The notes: generated from the letters alone by a model not told the origin. DNA of 63,645 bases from Tepidibacter mesophilus (GCF_002724055.1 NZ_BDQY01000019.1:1-63645); one strand, 5' to 3'. Counted from the first letter of the stretch, positions 47,119 through 56,914 are shown. Made by a program: numbers and translations.

Positions 47119-47171
47119 AAAAAGTAGCTATCTAGATTTGATTTTTATAAAATCTAGATAGCTACTTTTTT
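47119..47171 (+). terminator. Terminator of the citrate-to-oxoglutarate operon
   Basis: AAAAAGTAGCTATCTAGATTT pairs with its mirrored copy across a 10-base loop and ends in six T. Confidence 0.85.
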
Positions 47172-47226
47172 GTACTTTTGATAGGTGTTTTCAAGTATAA
47201 TTATAATTAGAAGGGGGATGATTTTT

Positions 47227-47745
47227 ATGGAAGAAAAAGGTTATATACATGTTTACACTGGTAATGGTAAAGGCAAGACAACTGCTGCTTTAGGTCTTTC
47301 ACTTAGAGCGGTATGTGCTGGGAAAAAGGTATTTTTCGGACAATTTGTGAAAGGCATGAAATATAGTGAAGTTAAAGCCTTAGAATATTTGCCTAATTTT
47401 GAAATGGAACAGTTTGGATTAAATTGTTTTATATACAATGAACCTAGTACAGATGATATAGAAATTGCAATACAAGGTCTTCAAAAAATAAAAGATGTAA
47501 TAAATTCGTCAAAATATGATGTTGTAGTATTAGATGAAATTAATATTGCCCTTTATTACAAATTATTTGAGGTAGATGAAGTACTAAAAATTCTAAAAAA
47601 TAAACCTAAACATATAGAAATTATATGTACTGGAAGATTTGCAAAAGAAGAGATTATCGAAATTGCAGATCTTGTTACAGAAATGAAAGAAGTTAAACAT
47701 TATTATAATGAAGGCGTAATGGCGAGAGAGGGAATTGAGTGTTAG
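47227..47745 (+). CDS. cobO: Corrinoid (cob(I)alamin) adenosyltransferase, CobO/BtuR type
   Basis: A 172-residue P-loop ATPase. GYIHVYTGNGKGKTTAALGL holds the Walker A used for ATP binding and adenosyl transfer; VVLDEINIALYY is Walker B, and CTGRFA is also typical. It makes adenosylcobalamin or salvages corrinoids. ATG 47227 is preferred; the frame extends upstream to 47185, and GAAGGGGG lies at 47211-47218. No other cobalamin genes are present here. Confidence 0.93.
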   Translation: MEEKGYIHVYTGNGKGKTTAALGLSLRAVCAGKKVFFGQFVKGMKYSEVKALEYLPNFEMEQFGLNCFIYNEPSTDDIEIAIQGLQKIKDVINSSKYDVVVLDEINIALYYKLFEVDEVLKILKNKPKHIEIICTGRFAKEEIIEIADLVTEMKEVKHYYNEGVMAREGIEC

Positions 47746-47762
47746 ATAATAAAGAATAAAAA

Positions 47763-47797
47763 AACTACCTAGTTTTCTTTTATAAAAAACTAGGTAG
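47763..47797 (-). terminator. Terminator of prfC (minus strand)
   Basis: CTACCTAGTTTT and AAAACTAGGTAG form the stem. Read on the minus strand it ends in TTTTTTTATTC. A T-run on the + strand is lacking. Confidence 0.7.
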
Positions 47798-47832
47798 AGA
47801 TTTATTTTGTATATTTTATATTGCCCATAAGA

Positions 47833-49434
47833 CTAATATATAGAAGTCTCGCTTAAAACTAATCCTTCATTTCTATTAACTAATTGAGTAGGAGACCACT
47901 CGCTTTGGAATAAGAATGCAGGATTTTTATCCTTATCTTCAACAAGAATAGTATCCATTGTCATAGACATACTATTAGCATCAAAGCTTCCGATTTCTGC
48001 CCAACGTATAAAACGGTAAGGAAGAGTCTGCATTGTTATATCAACACTATATTCATTTTTTAATCTATATTCTAGTACTTCAAGTTGTAAAACGCCTACA
48101 ACTCCTACTATAAGTTCTTCCATGCCTATATTAGGGCGTTTATAAACTTGAATAGCACCCTCTTCTGATATCTGAGTAATTCCTTTTAAGAATTGTTTTC
48201 TCTTTAAAGAATTTAAGGTAGAAATTCTAGCAAAGTGCTCAGGAGCAAATTGAGGAATACCTTTATATTGTAATTTTGATTGTTTTTCAGATAGAGTGTC
48301 TCCGATATTGAAGATTCCAGGGTCATGTATACCTATTATATCTCCTGGATAAGCAGAATCTACAATAACACGATCTTGAGCTACAAATTGTTGAGGTTGA
48401 GCAAGTTTAACTTTTTTGCCTCTTTGAACGTGATTTACTGTCATACCTTTTTCGAATTTACCAGAGCATATTCTTAAAAAAGCTATTCTATCTCTATGAG
48501 CCTTATCCATATTAGCTTGAATCTTGAATATAAATCCTGAGAAGTTATCAGACTCAGTATCTACAATACCCATATTACTATCACGAGGTGTTGGTGGAGT
48601 TGTTATATCTAAGAATGATTCAAGAAACGGCTCGACACCAAAGTTCGTAAGGGCACTTCCGAAAAACACTGGAGTTAGCTCCCCTTTTGATATTTGATCT
48701 AAATTAAATTCATCTCCAGCTATATCTAGTAGTTCTATATCGTTTAATAGTTGTTCATGAAGTGAATCACCTAATAGTTCAGCAAATTTTTCATCATCTA
48801 CTTTCCCTATTACAGATTTTGCTATAGATTGTCCGTGATTTCCATCATTGAATAATTCTATTTGATCTTTTTGGCGGTTAAACACTCCTTTAAAGTCTTT
48901 ACCTGACCCTATTGGCCAATTAACAGGACAAGAACGGATGCCTAATACATTTTCAATATCCTCCATTAACTCAAAAGGGTCTTTTCCCTGTCTATCCATT
49001 TTGTTTATAAAAGTGAATATTGGAATTCCTCTCATTTTACAAACTTGAAATAATTTCTTTGTTTGAGCCTCCACACCTTTTGCAGAGTCTATAACCATTA
49101 CGGCACTGTCTGCAGCCATAAGTGTTCTATAAGTATCTTCACTGAAGTCCTGGTGTCCAGGGGTATCTAGTATGTTTATACAAAAATTATTGTATTCAAA
49201 TTGAAGTACACTAGATGTAACTGATATACCTCTTTGTTTTTCTATCTCCATCCAGTCGGATACAGCGTGTTTTTGAGATCGTCTAGATTTAACAGATCCA
49301 GCTTGGTGAATTGCTCCTCCGTATAATAAAAATTTTTCAGTTAAAGTAGTCTTTCCTGCATCTGGATGGGAAATAATTGCAAATGTTCTTCTTCTTCTAA
49401 CCTCATCGATAAAACTTAAATTTTGTTGTGACAT
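47833..49434 (-). CDS. prfC: Peptide chain release factor 3
   Basis: A 533-residue translational GTPase. SHPDAGKTTLTEKF is the P-loop, RGISVTSSV switch I, DTPGHQDFSEDTYRTL switch II, and NKMD the guanine motif. RF3 recycles RF1/RF2 from the ribosome after peptide release. The length matches the family. GAGGAGTTTTAAA precedes the ATG on the minus strand. It is a single-gene unit flanked by + strand genes. Confidence 0.96.
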   Translation of the reverse strand: MSQQNLSFIDEVRRRRTFAIISHPDAGKTTLTEKFLLYGGAIHQAGSVKSRRSQKHAVSDWMEIEKQRGISVTSSVLQFEYNNFCINILDTPGHQDFSEDTYRTLMAADSAVMVIDSAKGVEAQTKKLFQVCKMRGIPIFTFINKMDRQGKDPFELMEDIENVLGIRSCPVNWPIGSGKDFKGVFNRQKDQIELFNDGNHGQSIAKSVIGKVDDEKFAELLGDSLHEQLLNDIELLDIAGDEFNLDQISKGELTPVFFGSALTNFGVEPFLESFLDITTPPTPRDSNMGIVDTESDNFSGFIFKIQANMDKAHRDRIAFLRICSGKFEKGMTVNHVQRGKKVKLAQPQQFVAQDRVIVDSAYPGDIIGIHDPGIFNIGDTLSEKQSKLQYKGIPQFAPEHFARISTLNSLKRKQFLKGITQISEEGAIQVYKRPNIGMEELIVGVVGVLQLEVLEYRLKNEYSVDITMQTLPYRFIRWAEIGSFDANSMSMTMDTILVEDKDKNPAFLFQSEWSPTQLVNRNEGLVLSETSIY

Positions 49435-49598
49435 TTTAAAACTCCTCTATTATTATAAATTTTAATTTATATTTATATAAAAGCCTAACATTATAATGTT
49501 ATAACCTTATTGCTAAACTGTCAATTGATATTTAATGTATTGGTAAATAATAGATATATAAAAAAAACTATACGGATAAAAAAAATAATATAAAAATA

Positions 49599-49626
49599 TT
49601 GATTTTTCTGTAGATTGTTATATAAT
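49599..49626 (+). promoter_or_regulatory. Predicted promoter of the amino-acid permease gene
   Basis: TTGATT (49599-49604), 16 bases, TATAAT (49621-49626). Transcription from here rules out the earlier in-frame ATG at 49615. Confidence 0.65.
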
Positions 49627-49668
49627 AAACATGAAAACATTTCAAAAAAAATCGCAAGGAGGAGAAAA

Positions 49669-51186
49669 ATGGCTTCTAGTACTAAAAATACTCAAAAATT
49701 GACTTTAATATCTTTAATTTTAATGATTTTCACATCAGTATTTGGATTTAATAATATCCCAAGGTCTTTTTATTTAATGGGATACGGTGCTATTCCGTGG
49801 TACATAATATCAGCTATAACGTTTTTTATACCTTATGCATTTATGATGGCTGAATATGGGGCTGCATTTAAAAATGAAAAAGGTGGAATATATTCTTGGA
49901 TGTCAATATGTATTGGGCCTAAATACGCATTCGTTGGTACGTTTATGTGGTATGCATCGTATGTAATTTGGATGGTAAATGTTGCATCTGGAATATGGGT
50001 AGTGTTTTCAAATGCTATATTTGGAACAGATACTACAGCATCATGGTCTTTATTTGGACTTTCAGCAACTCAAACACTAGGTATATTAGCTGTCGTATGG
50101 ATGATGTTTGTAACAGTTGTATCTAGTAAAGGTCTGGATAAAATAAGAAAGATAACTTCTATAGGAGGAACTGCTGTTGCTCTACTTAATGTAGTTTTAA
50201 TAATAGGGGGAATACTTGTTTTAATAGGAAATGGTGGAGAATTAGCTCAACCTATAAATAATGCAAGTGCATTTGTAAAATCACCAAATATAGCGTATTC
50301 AAATCCTGTATCAGTGCTTTCATTCCTTGTATTTGCTATATTTGCATATGGTGGTATAGAGGCAATTGGTGGACTTGTTGATCAAACTGAAAATGCAGAA
50401 AAAACATTCCCTAAGGGTGTTGCAATATCAGCGATTATTATTGCTATAGGATATGCTATAGGTATATTCTTTGTAGGTATATTTACTAATTGGAATGATA
50501 TTTTATCTACTGATGCTGTTCACATGGGTAATGTAGGTTATGTTGTTATGAATAATCTTGGATACCAATTAGGACAAGCATTTGGAGTAAGTCAAGGTAT
50601 ATCTATTCAAATGGGAAATTGGATGGCTAGATTTGTAGGTATTTCTATGCTATGTGCATTAACTGGAGCATTTTTCACATTAACATATTCTCCACTTAAG
50701 CAATTAATAGAAGGTACTCCTAAAGAATTATGGCCAAAGAAAATAACTGAAACAAAGGATTCGATGCCTGTTAACGCTATGTGGATTCAATGTATTATAG
50801 TTAGTGTAATAATACTTCTTGTATCTTTTGGTGGAGATACAGTTTCTAAATTCTTTGTAATATTGGTAGCTATGACTAATGTAGCTATGACTATACCTTA
50901 TATGTTTGTAGCTGGAGGATTCTATTCATTCAAGAAAAATAAAGAAATCGAGAAGCCTTTTGAAGTATATAAGACTGAAAAAGCTTCTTTAATAAGTATG
51001 ATTGTAGTAATATTTACTATTGGATTTGCTAACTTCTTCTCTATAATACAACCTGCTATGAATGGAGATATGACTACAACTGTTTGGAGTATAGCAGGAC
51101 CGATATTCTTCTCAATAGTAGCATTGGTTATATATTCTAGATATGAAAAAGATATGAAATCACAAAAAAACAAAACATCAGCATAA
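49669..51186 (+). CDS. APC-family amino-acid permease (YjeM/glutamate-GABA antiporter-like)
   Basis: A 505-residue membrane protein with about 12-13 helices. The first helix and loop (FGFNNIPRSFYLMGYGAIPW) and FAYGGIEAIGGLVDQTENAEK in helix 6 resemble YjeM and the glutamate/GABA antiporter subgroup. The transported amino acid is not certain. AAGGAGGAG lies just before ATG 49669, consistent with the mapped promoter. Monocistronic. Confidence 0.88.
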   Translation: MASSTKNTQKLTLISLILMIFTSVFGFNNIPRSFYLMGYGAIPWYIISAITFFIPYAFMMAEYGAAFKNEKGGIYSWMSICIGPKYAFVGTFMWYASYVIWMVNVASGIWVVFSNAIFGTDTTASWSLFGLSATQTLGILAVVWMMFVTVVSSKGLDKIRKITSIGGTAVALLNVVLIIGGILVLIGNGGELAQPINNASAFVKSPNIAYSNPVSVLSFLVFAIFAYGGIEAIGGLVDQTENAEKTFPKGVAISAIIIAIGYAIGIFFVGIFTNWNDILSTDAVHMGNVGYVVMNNLGYQLGQAFGVSQGISIQMGNWMARFVGISMLCALTGAFFTLTYSPLKQLIEGTPKELWPKKITETKDSMPVNAMWIQCIIVSVIILLVSFGGDTVSKFFVILVAMTNVAMTIPYMFVAGGFYSFKKNKEIEKPFEVYKTEKASLISMIVVIFTIGFANFFSIIQPAMNGDMTTTVWSIAGPIFFSIVALVIYSRYEKDMKSQKNKTSA

Positions 51187-51188
51187 TT

Positions 51189-51227
51189 AAAAGACTCATG
51201 ATTAAATTTTAATCATGAGTCTTTTTT
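51189..51227. terminator. Bidirectional terminator overlapping the end of the exonuclease gene
   Basis: AAAAGACTCATGATTAAA pairs with TTTAATCATGAGTCTTTT. The right arm also encodes the last residues and stop of the convergent gene. Confidence 0.85.
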
Positions 51228-51967
51228 GCATTATCAATAGTGAATTGATTTGTCTTTCCCATCATATAAGCAAGTTTTATAATCTTTTTTTCATGTCTAG
51301 TCATTTTTCTGCAATACATTTTTTCGAATTGCATAAATAAGGCATTGATATCAACTTTTTGCTTTGAACTATTGGACCTGGCGGTTCTATTTGCATCATA
51401 TGTTTCGGGAGTTATATTTTCATTGTATATGATTTTAAATATTTTACTTGTATAATAGGCATCATTAAAAGCATTATGAAATTCTTTATCAAGTGGTATT
51501 TTAAAAGTATCTACGGCTCTTTCAAGCCCTACACTAAAGCCTTTCGTAAATTTAAGATGTTTAGTAGTGTGATTTTGAACATCTATATATTTCATATTAA
51601 CAGGTAAGTTTAATTCGTGGTAACGAATATTTCTAAATAACTCTTTAAGATCTACTTTTCCCCATACACAAAAAATACTGGATTCATCTATGAATTTTAA
51701 AAAGTCATTGTAAACTTTGGGAAAGTAATCTGCTTTACGTAGTTGATTCATATCTATATTGGTGAGTTCTTGTATATACGGATGTATAGATGTATATATT
51801 GTAGGTTTTATAAGTTTATCAAAAGTTCCTATTAAATTAAAGCTCTCATCTAGTTTGATTGCACCTATTTGAATTATTTCAAATGGACATTTCTTGGTTT
51901 CTTCTTTTGATGTGGATTTACTAGATCTTGGTTGATTGAATTCTAAGTCGTATATTATGTAGTTCAT
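51209..51967 (-). CDS. DEDDh-type 3'-5' exonuclease (KapD/ERI-1-like)
   Basis: A 252-residue protein. Catalytic acids appear as YDLEFNQ (Asp7, Glu9), and the HNAFNDAYYT block has the His and Asp of a DEDDh nuclease. Sequence style is that of the KapD/ERI-1 RNase T-like group, which trims RNA 3' ends. About 60 C-terminal residues beyond the nuclease fold are basic. TAGGAGTAATTACC precedes the ATG. Its last codons lie inside the shared terminator. Confidence 0.85.
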   Translation of the reverse strand: MNYIIYDLEFNQPRSSKSTSKEETKKCPFEIIQIGAIKLDESFNLIGTFDKLIKPTIYTSIHPYIQELTNIDMNQLRKADYFPKVYNDFLKFIDESSIFCVWGKVDLKELFRNIRYHELNLPVNMKYIDVQNHTTKHLKFTKGFSVGLERAVDTFKIPLDKEFHNAFNDAYYTSKIFKIIYNENITPETYDANRTARSNSSKQKVDINALFMQFEKMYCRKMTRHEKKIIKLAYMMGKTNQFTIDNAKKTHD

Positions 51968-52081
51968 GGTAATTACTCCTAACTATATAGAGTTGATTTT
52001 AGTTTTTCACTACGCATAGTGGAAAATACGTATACATAATATTATACATTAAATATAGGGAGTATAGTATTATTTATAAAG

Positions 52082-53407
52082 TTAATACATGTAAGTATTT
52101 TTATATTTTTTTATAAATATAGCAGAAATGAACATAGTTATGAATTCGGCAAAAGGAACTATTAACCAAAGTCCGTTTATTTCAAATAGAGGAGGGAATA
52201 AGTATGCTCCCAACAAAATAAAAACAAATGTTCTTGAAAATGAAGTTATAGAAGAAATTTTACCATTAGAAAATGCTGTGAAAAAAGCTGATGTAAATAT
52301 ATTTAATCCTACAAATAAAAAGCTAAATGAAAATATTCTAAGGCCTATCAAAGTTAAACTATATATACTACTATTTGAACTTACGAATATATTTACTAGA
52401 AATGGAGCAAAAACTATTGATATAGTAAAAATTATTAAAGAAGAAACTAGAATGAACGTTTTAGAATGTTTAAAGGTTTCTCTTAATTTATCTATATTCT
52501 TAGCACCATAGTTAAAGCTTACTAGTGGAGCTATGCCAGAAGTAAATCCCAAATATGTTGATACTAATAAAAAATGTATATATAATATTATGCTCAGTGC
52601 AGCTACACCGTTTTCACCTGCATATTTTAGGGCTAGTATATTGAATAAAAATGTAGTTATTCCAGTTGATAATTCCGATACCATTTCAGATGAACCGTTA
52701 TACATAACATTTTTTAATAAATTAAAATTTAATTTTGGAATACAAAACCTTAAATTTGATTTGGATGAAAAAAAATATAAAAAACCAAACGTGGAAGATA
52801 CTAATATTCCAAGTCCGGTAGCTAAACCAGCTCCTAGTATTCCAAGATTAAATAGTTTTATAAATACATAGTCAAAAATAATATTTACAACTCCTCCTAT
52901 TATGGATAGGAATAGACTGAAATTAAAATCACCATCGGATCTAACGAAAAACTCAAACATAGTTTTAACTATAAATATTGGAGTTGATAATATAATTATA
53001 GTTCCATAGGGAATACAGTATGGTAAAAGGATATCGGTTGCACCTAAAAATTTAAATATTTTAGTAGAAAATACTATACCAACAATAGCTAATATTATTC
53101 CTATTATAACCCCAGAATAAACAAGTAAAGATAATGCTTCATTAGCGACTTTATTATTTTTTTCCCCAATCAGTTTTGAGATTAAGGCACTACCCCCTGC
53201 TCCCAACATTATACTAAATCCCAAGATAATATTGAAGATAGGCAAAACTATGTTTATGCTAGCTAAAGCATTGGAACCAGCAAGTTTTGAAACAAATATA
53301 CCATCTATAATTGTATAAAGAGATATAAAAACCATAGATATGATTGCTGGAGCTACGAATTTCAGAAATTCTTTGAATGTAAACTTTTTAGAAAATAAAT
53401 AATCCAT
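52082..53407 (-). CDS. MATE-family efflux transporter
   Basis: A 441-residue, 12-helix MATE protein. KEFLKFVAPAIISMVFISLY starts it, IDGIFVSKLAG is the helix-1/2 motif, and GFTSGIAPLVSFNYGA is the signature of the second half. It is divergently transcribed from a MerR regulator through a 19-base-spacer promoter, so it is probably induced by the compound it exports. AACCTCC (minus-strand GGAGGTT) gives the ribosome site. Confidence 0.92.
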   Translation of the reverse strand: MDYLFSKKFTFKEFLKFVAPAIISMVFISLYTIIDGIFVSKLAGSNALASINIVLPIFNIILGFSIMLGAGGSALISKLIGEKNNKVANEALSLLVYSGVIIGIILAIVGIVFSTKIFKFLGATDILLPYCIPYGTIIILSTPIFIVKTMFEFFVRSDGDFNFSLFLSIIGGVVNIIFDYVFIKLFNLGILGAGLATGLGILVSSTFGFLYFFSSKSNLRFCIPKLNFNLLKNVMYNGSSEMVSELSTGITTFLFNILALKYAGENGVAALSIILYIHFLLVSTYLGFTSGIAPLVSFNYGAKNIDKLRETFKHSKTFILVSSLIIFTISIVFAPFLVNIFVSSNSSIYSLTLIGLRIFSFSFLFVGLNIFTSAFFTAFSNGKISSITSFSRTFVFILLGAYLFPPLFEINGLWLIVPFAEFITMFISAIFIKKYKNTYMY

Positions 53408-53440
53408 AATAACCTCCTATAATTAATATCAATATATAGT

Positions 53441-53471
53441 ATAATAGTATGTACAGTAACTATACAGTCAA
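53441..53471 (-). promoter_or_regulatory. MerR-type promoter with a 19-base spacer for the MATE gene
   Basis: On the minus strand TTGACT (53471-53466) is followed by exactly 19 bases and TATTAT (53446-53441). The spacer begins GTAT and ends ATAC, a partial dyad. Over-long 19-base spacers are the hallmark of promoters activated by MerR proteins, and a MerR gene lies immediately on the other side. Confidence 0.72.
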
Positions 53472-53499
53472 TACTTTAATTGTTAAAAGGGTGATAAGT

Positions 53500-54339
53500 T
53501 TGGAAAAAAGATTAATGAATGAGTACCTTACTATAGGAGAATTTAGTAAATTATGCGGAGTTTCCAGAAAGACACTTATATTTTATGATAATATAGGTAT
53601 TTTTTCTCCAGAGTATAAAAATGAAAAAAATTATAGATACTATAGGCTTAATCAGTTTGATGCTTTTAGTATACTTACAGATCTTAGGGATATTGGAATG
53701 TCGTTAAATGATATAAAGAATTATTTAAATAAAAAAAGTCCTGAAAACTATTTAAATATGCTAAAACAGGAAAATTATAAAATAAAAAAAAGAATTAATA
53801 AATTAAAAAGAATAAGTAATAATATTGAAAACAAAATAGAAGTAGCATATAGTGGTATTAATGCTACAAAGAATGAAGGAGTATATATTAAAAAATTTGA
53901 TGAAGAATATCTTATAGTATCTGATTTACATAATAGTTCACAAGAAACAGTTATGATTGATATAATAAAGTTTTTGAATTATTGTAATGAAAATGATATA
54001 GATTATGGATATCCTATTGGGGCAATGCTTAGTAAAGAGTCTATAGAGAATAGGGTATATAAAAAGATTTTAAAACTATTTGTGAAAAGTGATCATAAAT
54101 TAAAAGATTGCAATATGCATATAAAAAAAGAAGGGTTGTATGCGTGCATTATTCATAAAGGAAGTTATGAAAAAACTTATGAGTCATATGAAAAATTATT
54201 ACAATATATACATGATTCTGGATATGAAATTGAAGGTGGTTCTTATGAAAATACATTATTAGATTTCTTTGCAGTAAAAAGTGAAGGCGAATATTTAACA
54301 GAGATATCTATACCAATTAAAAAAGTTGAACTACTTTAA
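53500..54339 (+). CDS. MerR-family regulator with GyrI-like effector domain
   Basis: A 279-residue regulator of BmrR type. The winged helix (LTIGEFSKLCGVSRKTLIFY) is at ~9-30, a coiled coil around 85-120, and a GyrI-like ligand domain from ~125. TTG 53500 with AAAAGGGTG 6 bases upstream is my start; ATG 53515 is possible. It very likely controls the divergent MATE gene and senses its substrate. Confidence 0.88.
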   Translation: MEKRLMNEYLTIGEFSKLCGVSRKTLIFYDNIGIFSPEYKNEKNYRYYRLNQFDAFSILTDLRDIGMSLNDIKNYLNKKSPENYLNMLKQENYKIKKRINKLKRISNNIENKIEVAYSGINATKNEGVYIKKFDEEYLIVSDLHNSSQETVMIDIIKFLNYCNENDIDYGYPIGAMLSKESIENRVYKKILKLFVKSDHKLKDCNMHIKKEGLYACIIHKGSYEKTYESYEKLLQYIHDSGYEIEGGSYENTLLDFFAVKSEGEYLTEISIPIKKVELL

Positions 54340-54372
54340 TGAGAATTACTTATTGAAATTGGAGGCATAAAT

Positions 54373-54672
54373 ATGGAAACTAACATTATAACTATAGAAA
54401 AGAATAAGATAAAAATAAAAAAACCAAAACATTATAAAGTAATTATGCACAATGATGATTATACTACTATGGAATTTGTAGTATATATACTTATAAATAT
54501 ATTCAATAAAAAAATTGAAATCGCAAATAAAATAATGATTGATGTACATAAAAAAGGGATTGGAATTGCGGGAGTATATCCTTATGATATTGCAGCTACT
54601 AAGGTGTCTATAGCTATGAATATGGCAAAAGAAGAGGGATTTCCTTTTAAACTTACTATTGAAGAGGAGTAA
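54373..54672 (+). CDS. clpS: ClpS, Clp protease adaptor
   Basis: A 99-residue N-end-rule adaptor. HYKVIMHNDDYTTMEFVVYIL contains the substrate-binding pocket residues of ClpS, and the C-terminal helix/loop KEEGFPFKLTIEEE completes the fold. Residues 1-20 form the flexible extension that regulates ClpA. TTGGAGG precedes the ATG. It lies 4 bases from clpA, making a typical clpSA operon. Confidence 0.94.
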   Translation: METNIITIEKNKIKIKKPKHYKVIMHNDDYTTMEFVVYILINIFNKKIEIANKIMIDVHKKGIGIAGVYPYDIAATKVSIAMNMAKEEGFPFKLTIEEE

Positions 54673-54676
54673 AAAT

Positions 54677-56905
54677 ATGAATATAACAAATATAGTGAAT
54701 GAAGTAATATTAAATGCTTATGAAGAAGCGAAAACAAATAATTGCGAATATGTTACAGTAGAACACTTACTTTATGTGTCGTTATATTACTGTAAAGTTA
54801 TAGATTCTTTGAAGGAATGTGGAGCAAATATAGACGAATTGAAAAATAATTTAAAGATATATATAGATGAATATATAAGTAAAGTAGATGATTTTGAACC
54901 TTTAGAGAGTGTGGCATTTCAGCAAGTCATTATAATTGCAAATGCTCAAGTTAAAAGCTGTGGTAAAAATGTTATAGATATAGAGCATTTATTAGCAGCT
55001 ATATACAGTTTAGAGGATAGCTATGCTAAATACTACTTACTAGATCAAGGAGTTACAAAGAGGGACTTAGTATATAATTTGGGTAATAGTATTGAAGAAG
55101 AATATGAGGTAGCAGATGAAGCGTATTATGACTATGATACTGAGGAAGAAATAAAAAGCGAATCTATGATAGATAAGTATTCGTTAAACCTTACTGAACT
55201 TGTAAATAGTACAAAAAGTGATCCGCTTATAGGAAGAGAAGATATATTAGATAGAACTATTCAAATACTTTGTAGAAGAAATAAAAATAACCCTATTCAT
55301 ATAGGTGAGCCTGGTGTGGGAAAGACATCTATCACACTTGGACTTGCAAGATTGATTATTGAGGAAAAAGTTCCTGATAAACTGAAAAAAGCTGAAATAT
55401 TTTCTCTTGATATAGGTTCTATGTTGTCTGGAACAAAGTATAGAGGAGATTTTGAAGAAAGGATAAAAAAGGTATTAGACAATATAAAAAAACATGAAAA
55501 TCCTATAGTATACATAGATGAAATCCACAATATAGTAGGGGCTGGGGCGTTAACTGGATCTTCATTAGATGCATCTAATTTATTAAAACCATATTTATTA
55601 GATGGAAAAATTAGATTTATAGGTGCTAGTACTTTTGATGAGTATAAAAAGTACTTTGAAAAAGATAAGGCATTAAATAGAAGATTTCAAAAGATAGAAA
55701 TTAAGGAACCGACTATAATAGAAGCTATAGAAATATTAAAAGGTTTGAAGGAAAACTACGAAAAGTATCATAATGTAAGATATACAGATAAGTCTATAGA
55801 AAGTGCTGTTATACTAAGTAATAAATATATAAATGATAAATTTTTACCTGATAAGGCTATTGATATAATAGATGAAGCAGGGGCTTATGTTAGAATGAGT
55901 AACAATAATGAAGAAAAAATAGTTATAGATGAAAATATAATAGAAAAAATACTATCAAAAGTATGTAATATACCTAAAGAAACTGTAGAAAATAATGAGA
56001 TAAATTCTCTTAGAAATTTAGAAAAGGTCTTGAAAAGAAATATATTTGGACAAGATGAAGCTATTAAAGAGATTACAAGATGTATTAAGATGTCAAGGGC
56101 TGGTCTTAACGAAGACAATAAACCTGTTGCATCTATGCTATTTGTAGGTCCTACTGGAGTTGGAAAGACTGAAGTGGCTAAAAATATATCTAAAACTTTA
56201 GGTATAGAGCTTATAAGATTTGATATGAGTGAATATACAGAAAAACACTCAGCTTCTAAACTAATAGGGTCACCTCCTGGGTATGTAGGTTATGAAGAAG
56301 GGGGGCTACTTACGGACTCTATTAGAAAAAACCCTCATTGTATTTTACTTTTAGATGAGATAGAAAAAGCTCATACAGATATATTAAATGTATTGCTTCA
56401 AGTTATGGATAATGCAACACTTACTGATAATCAAGGAAAAAAATCTGACTTTAAAAATGTGATAGTAATAATGACTTCAAATGCAGGTGCTAAAGATATT
56501 GGGAAAAACTTTGTAGGATTTGGAGATAGATGTATGAATTCACAAGCAATAGATGATGAAGTAAAGAAAATATTTAGCCCTGAGTTTAGAAATAGACTTG
56601 ATAAAGTAGTTAAATTCAATCATGTAGATGGTGATATGGCAGTTAATATAGCTAAAAAAGAACTTGAAAAGTTTAAACAAAAACTAAATCAAAAAAATAT
56701 ATTGATTGATTTTAAGAGTTCTTGCGTTGAATATATATCAAAAACAGGAGTATCAAAAGAGTTTGGAGCTAGAGAAATTATAAGGGTTATAGATTCAAAA
56801 TTAAAACCATTACTTGTAGATGAAATTTTATTTGGAGATTTAAGTGAAGGCGGAAGGTGTATGGTGGAAGTAGTTAATGAAGAATTTAAGCTTAATATAT
56901 TCTAG
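54677..56905 (+). CDS. clpA: ClpA, AAA+ unfoldase of ClpAP
   Basis: A 742-residue double-AAA+ unfoldase. An N-terminal Clp repeat domain (~1-140) precedes D1 with GEPGVGKT (~211) and D2 with GPTGVGKT (~491). A FVGFGDR loop near 620 may dock ClpP in the manner of the IGL/IGF loop. It lacks the long M-domain of ClpB/ClpC. ATG 54677 follows GAGGAG; an in-frame TTG at 54659 is less likely. ClpP is not in this window. Confidence 0.93.
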   Translation: MNITNIVNEVILNAYEEAKTNNCEYVTVEHLLYVSLYYCKVIDSLKECGANIDELKNNLKIYIDEYISKVDDFEPLESVAFQQVIIIANAQVKSCGKNVIDIEHLLAAIYSLEDSYAKYYLLDQGVTKRDLVYNLGNSIEEEYEVADEAYYDYDTEEEIKSESMIDKYSLNLTELVNSTKSDPLIGREDILDRTIQILCRRNKNNPIHIGEPGVGKTSITLGLARLIIEEKVPDKLKKAEIFSLDIGSMLSGTKYRGDFEERIKKVLDNIKKHENPIVYIDEIHNIVGAGALTGSSLDASNLLKPYLLDGKIRFIGASTFDEYKKYFEKDKALNRRFQKIEIKEPTIIEAIEILKGLKENYEKYHNVRYTDKSIESAVILSNKYINDKFLPDKAIDIIDEAGAYVRMSNNNEEKIVIDENIIEKILSKVCNIPKETVENNEINSLRNLEKVLKRNIFGQDEAIKEITRCIKMSRAGLNEDNKPVASMLFVGPTGVGKTEVAKNISKTLGIELIRFDMSEYTEKHSASKLIGSPPGYVGYEEGGLLTDSIRKNPHCILLLDEIEKAHTDILNVLLQVMDNATLTDNQGKKSDFKNVIVIMTSNAGAKDIGKNFVGFGDRCMNSQAIDDEVKKIFSPEFRNRLDKVVKFNHVDGDMAVNIAKKELEKFKQKLNQKNILIDFKSSCVEYISKTGVSKEFGAREIIRVIDSKLKPLLVDEILFGDLSEGGRCMVEVVNEEFKLNIF

Positions 56906-56914
56906 AAAAAGAGG

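Noticed and set aside
51998-52027. Hairpin TTTTCACTA/TAGTGGAAAA downstream of the second MATE gene
   Set aside because: The stem has a bulge and no clear T-run on the minus strand, so I did not call it a terminator.
52128-52871. Two + strand open frames opposite the MATE gene
   Set aside because: They are antisense frames of a clear MATE protein with no start signals.
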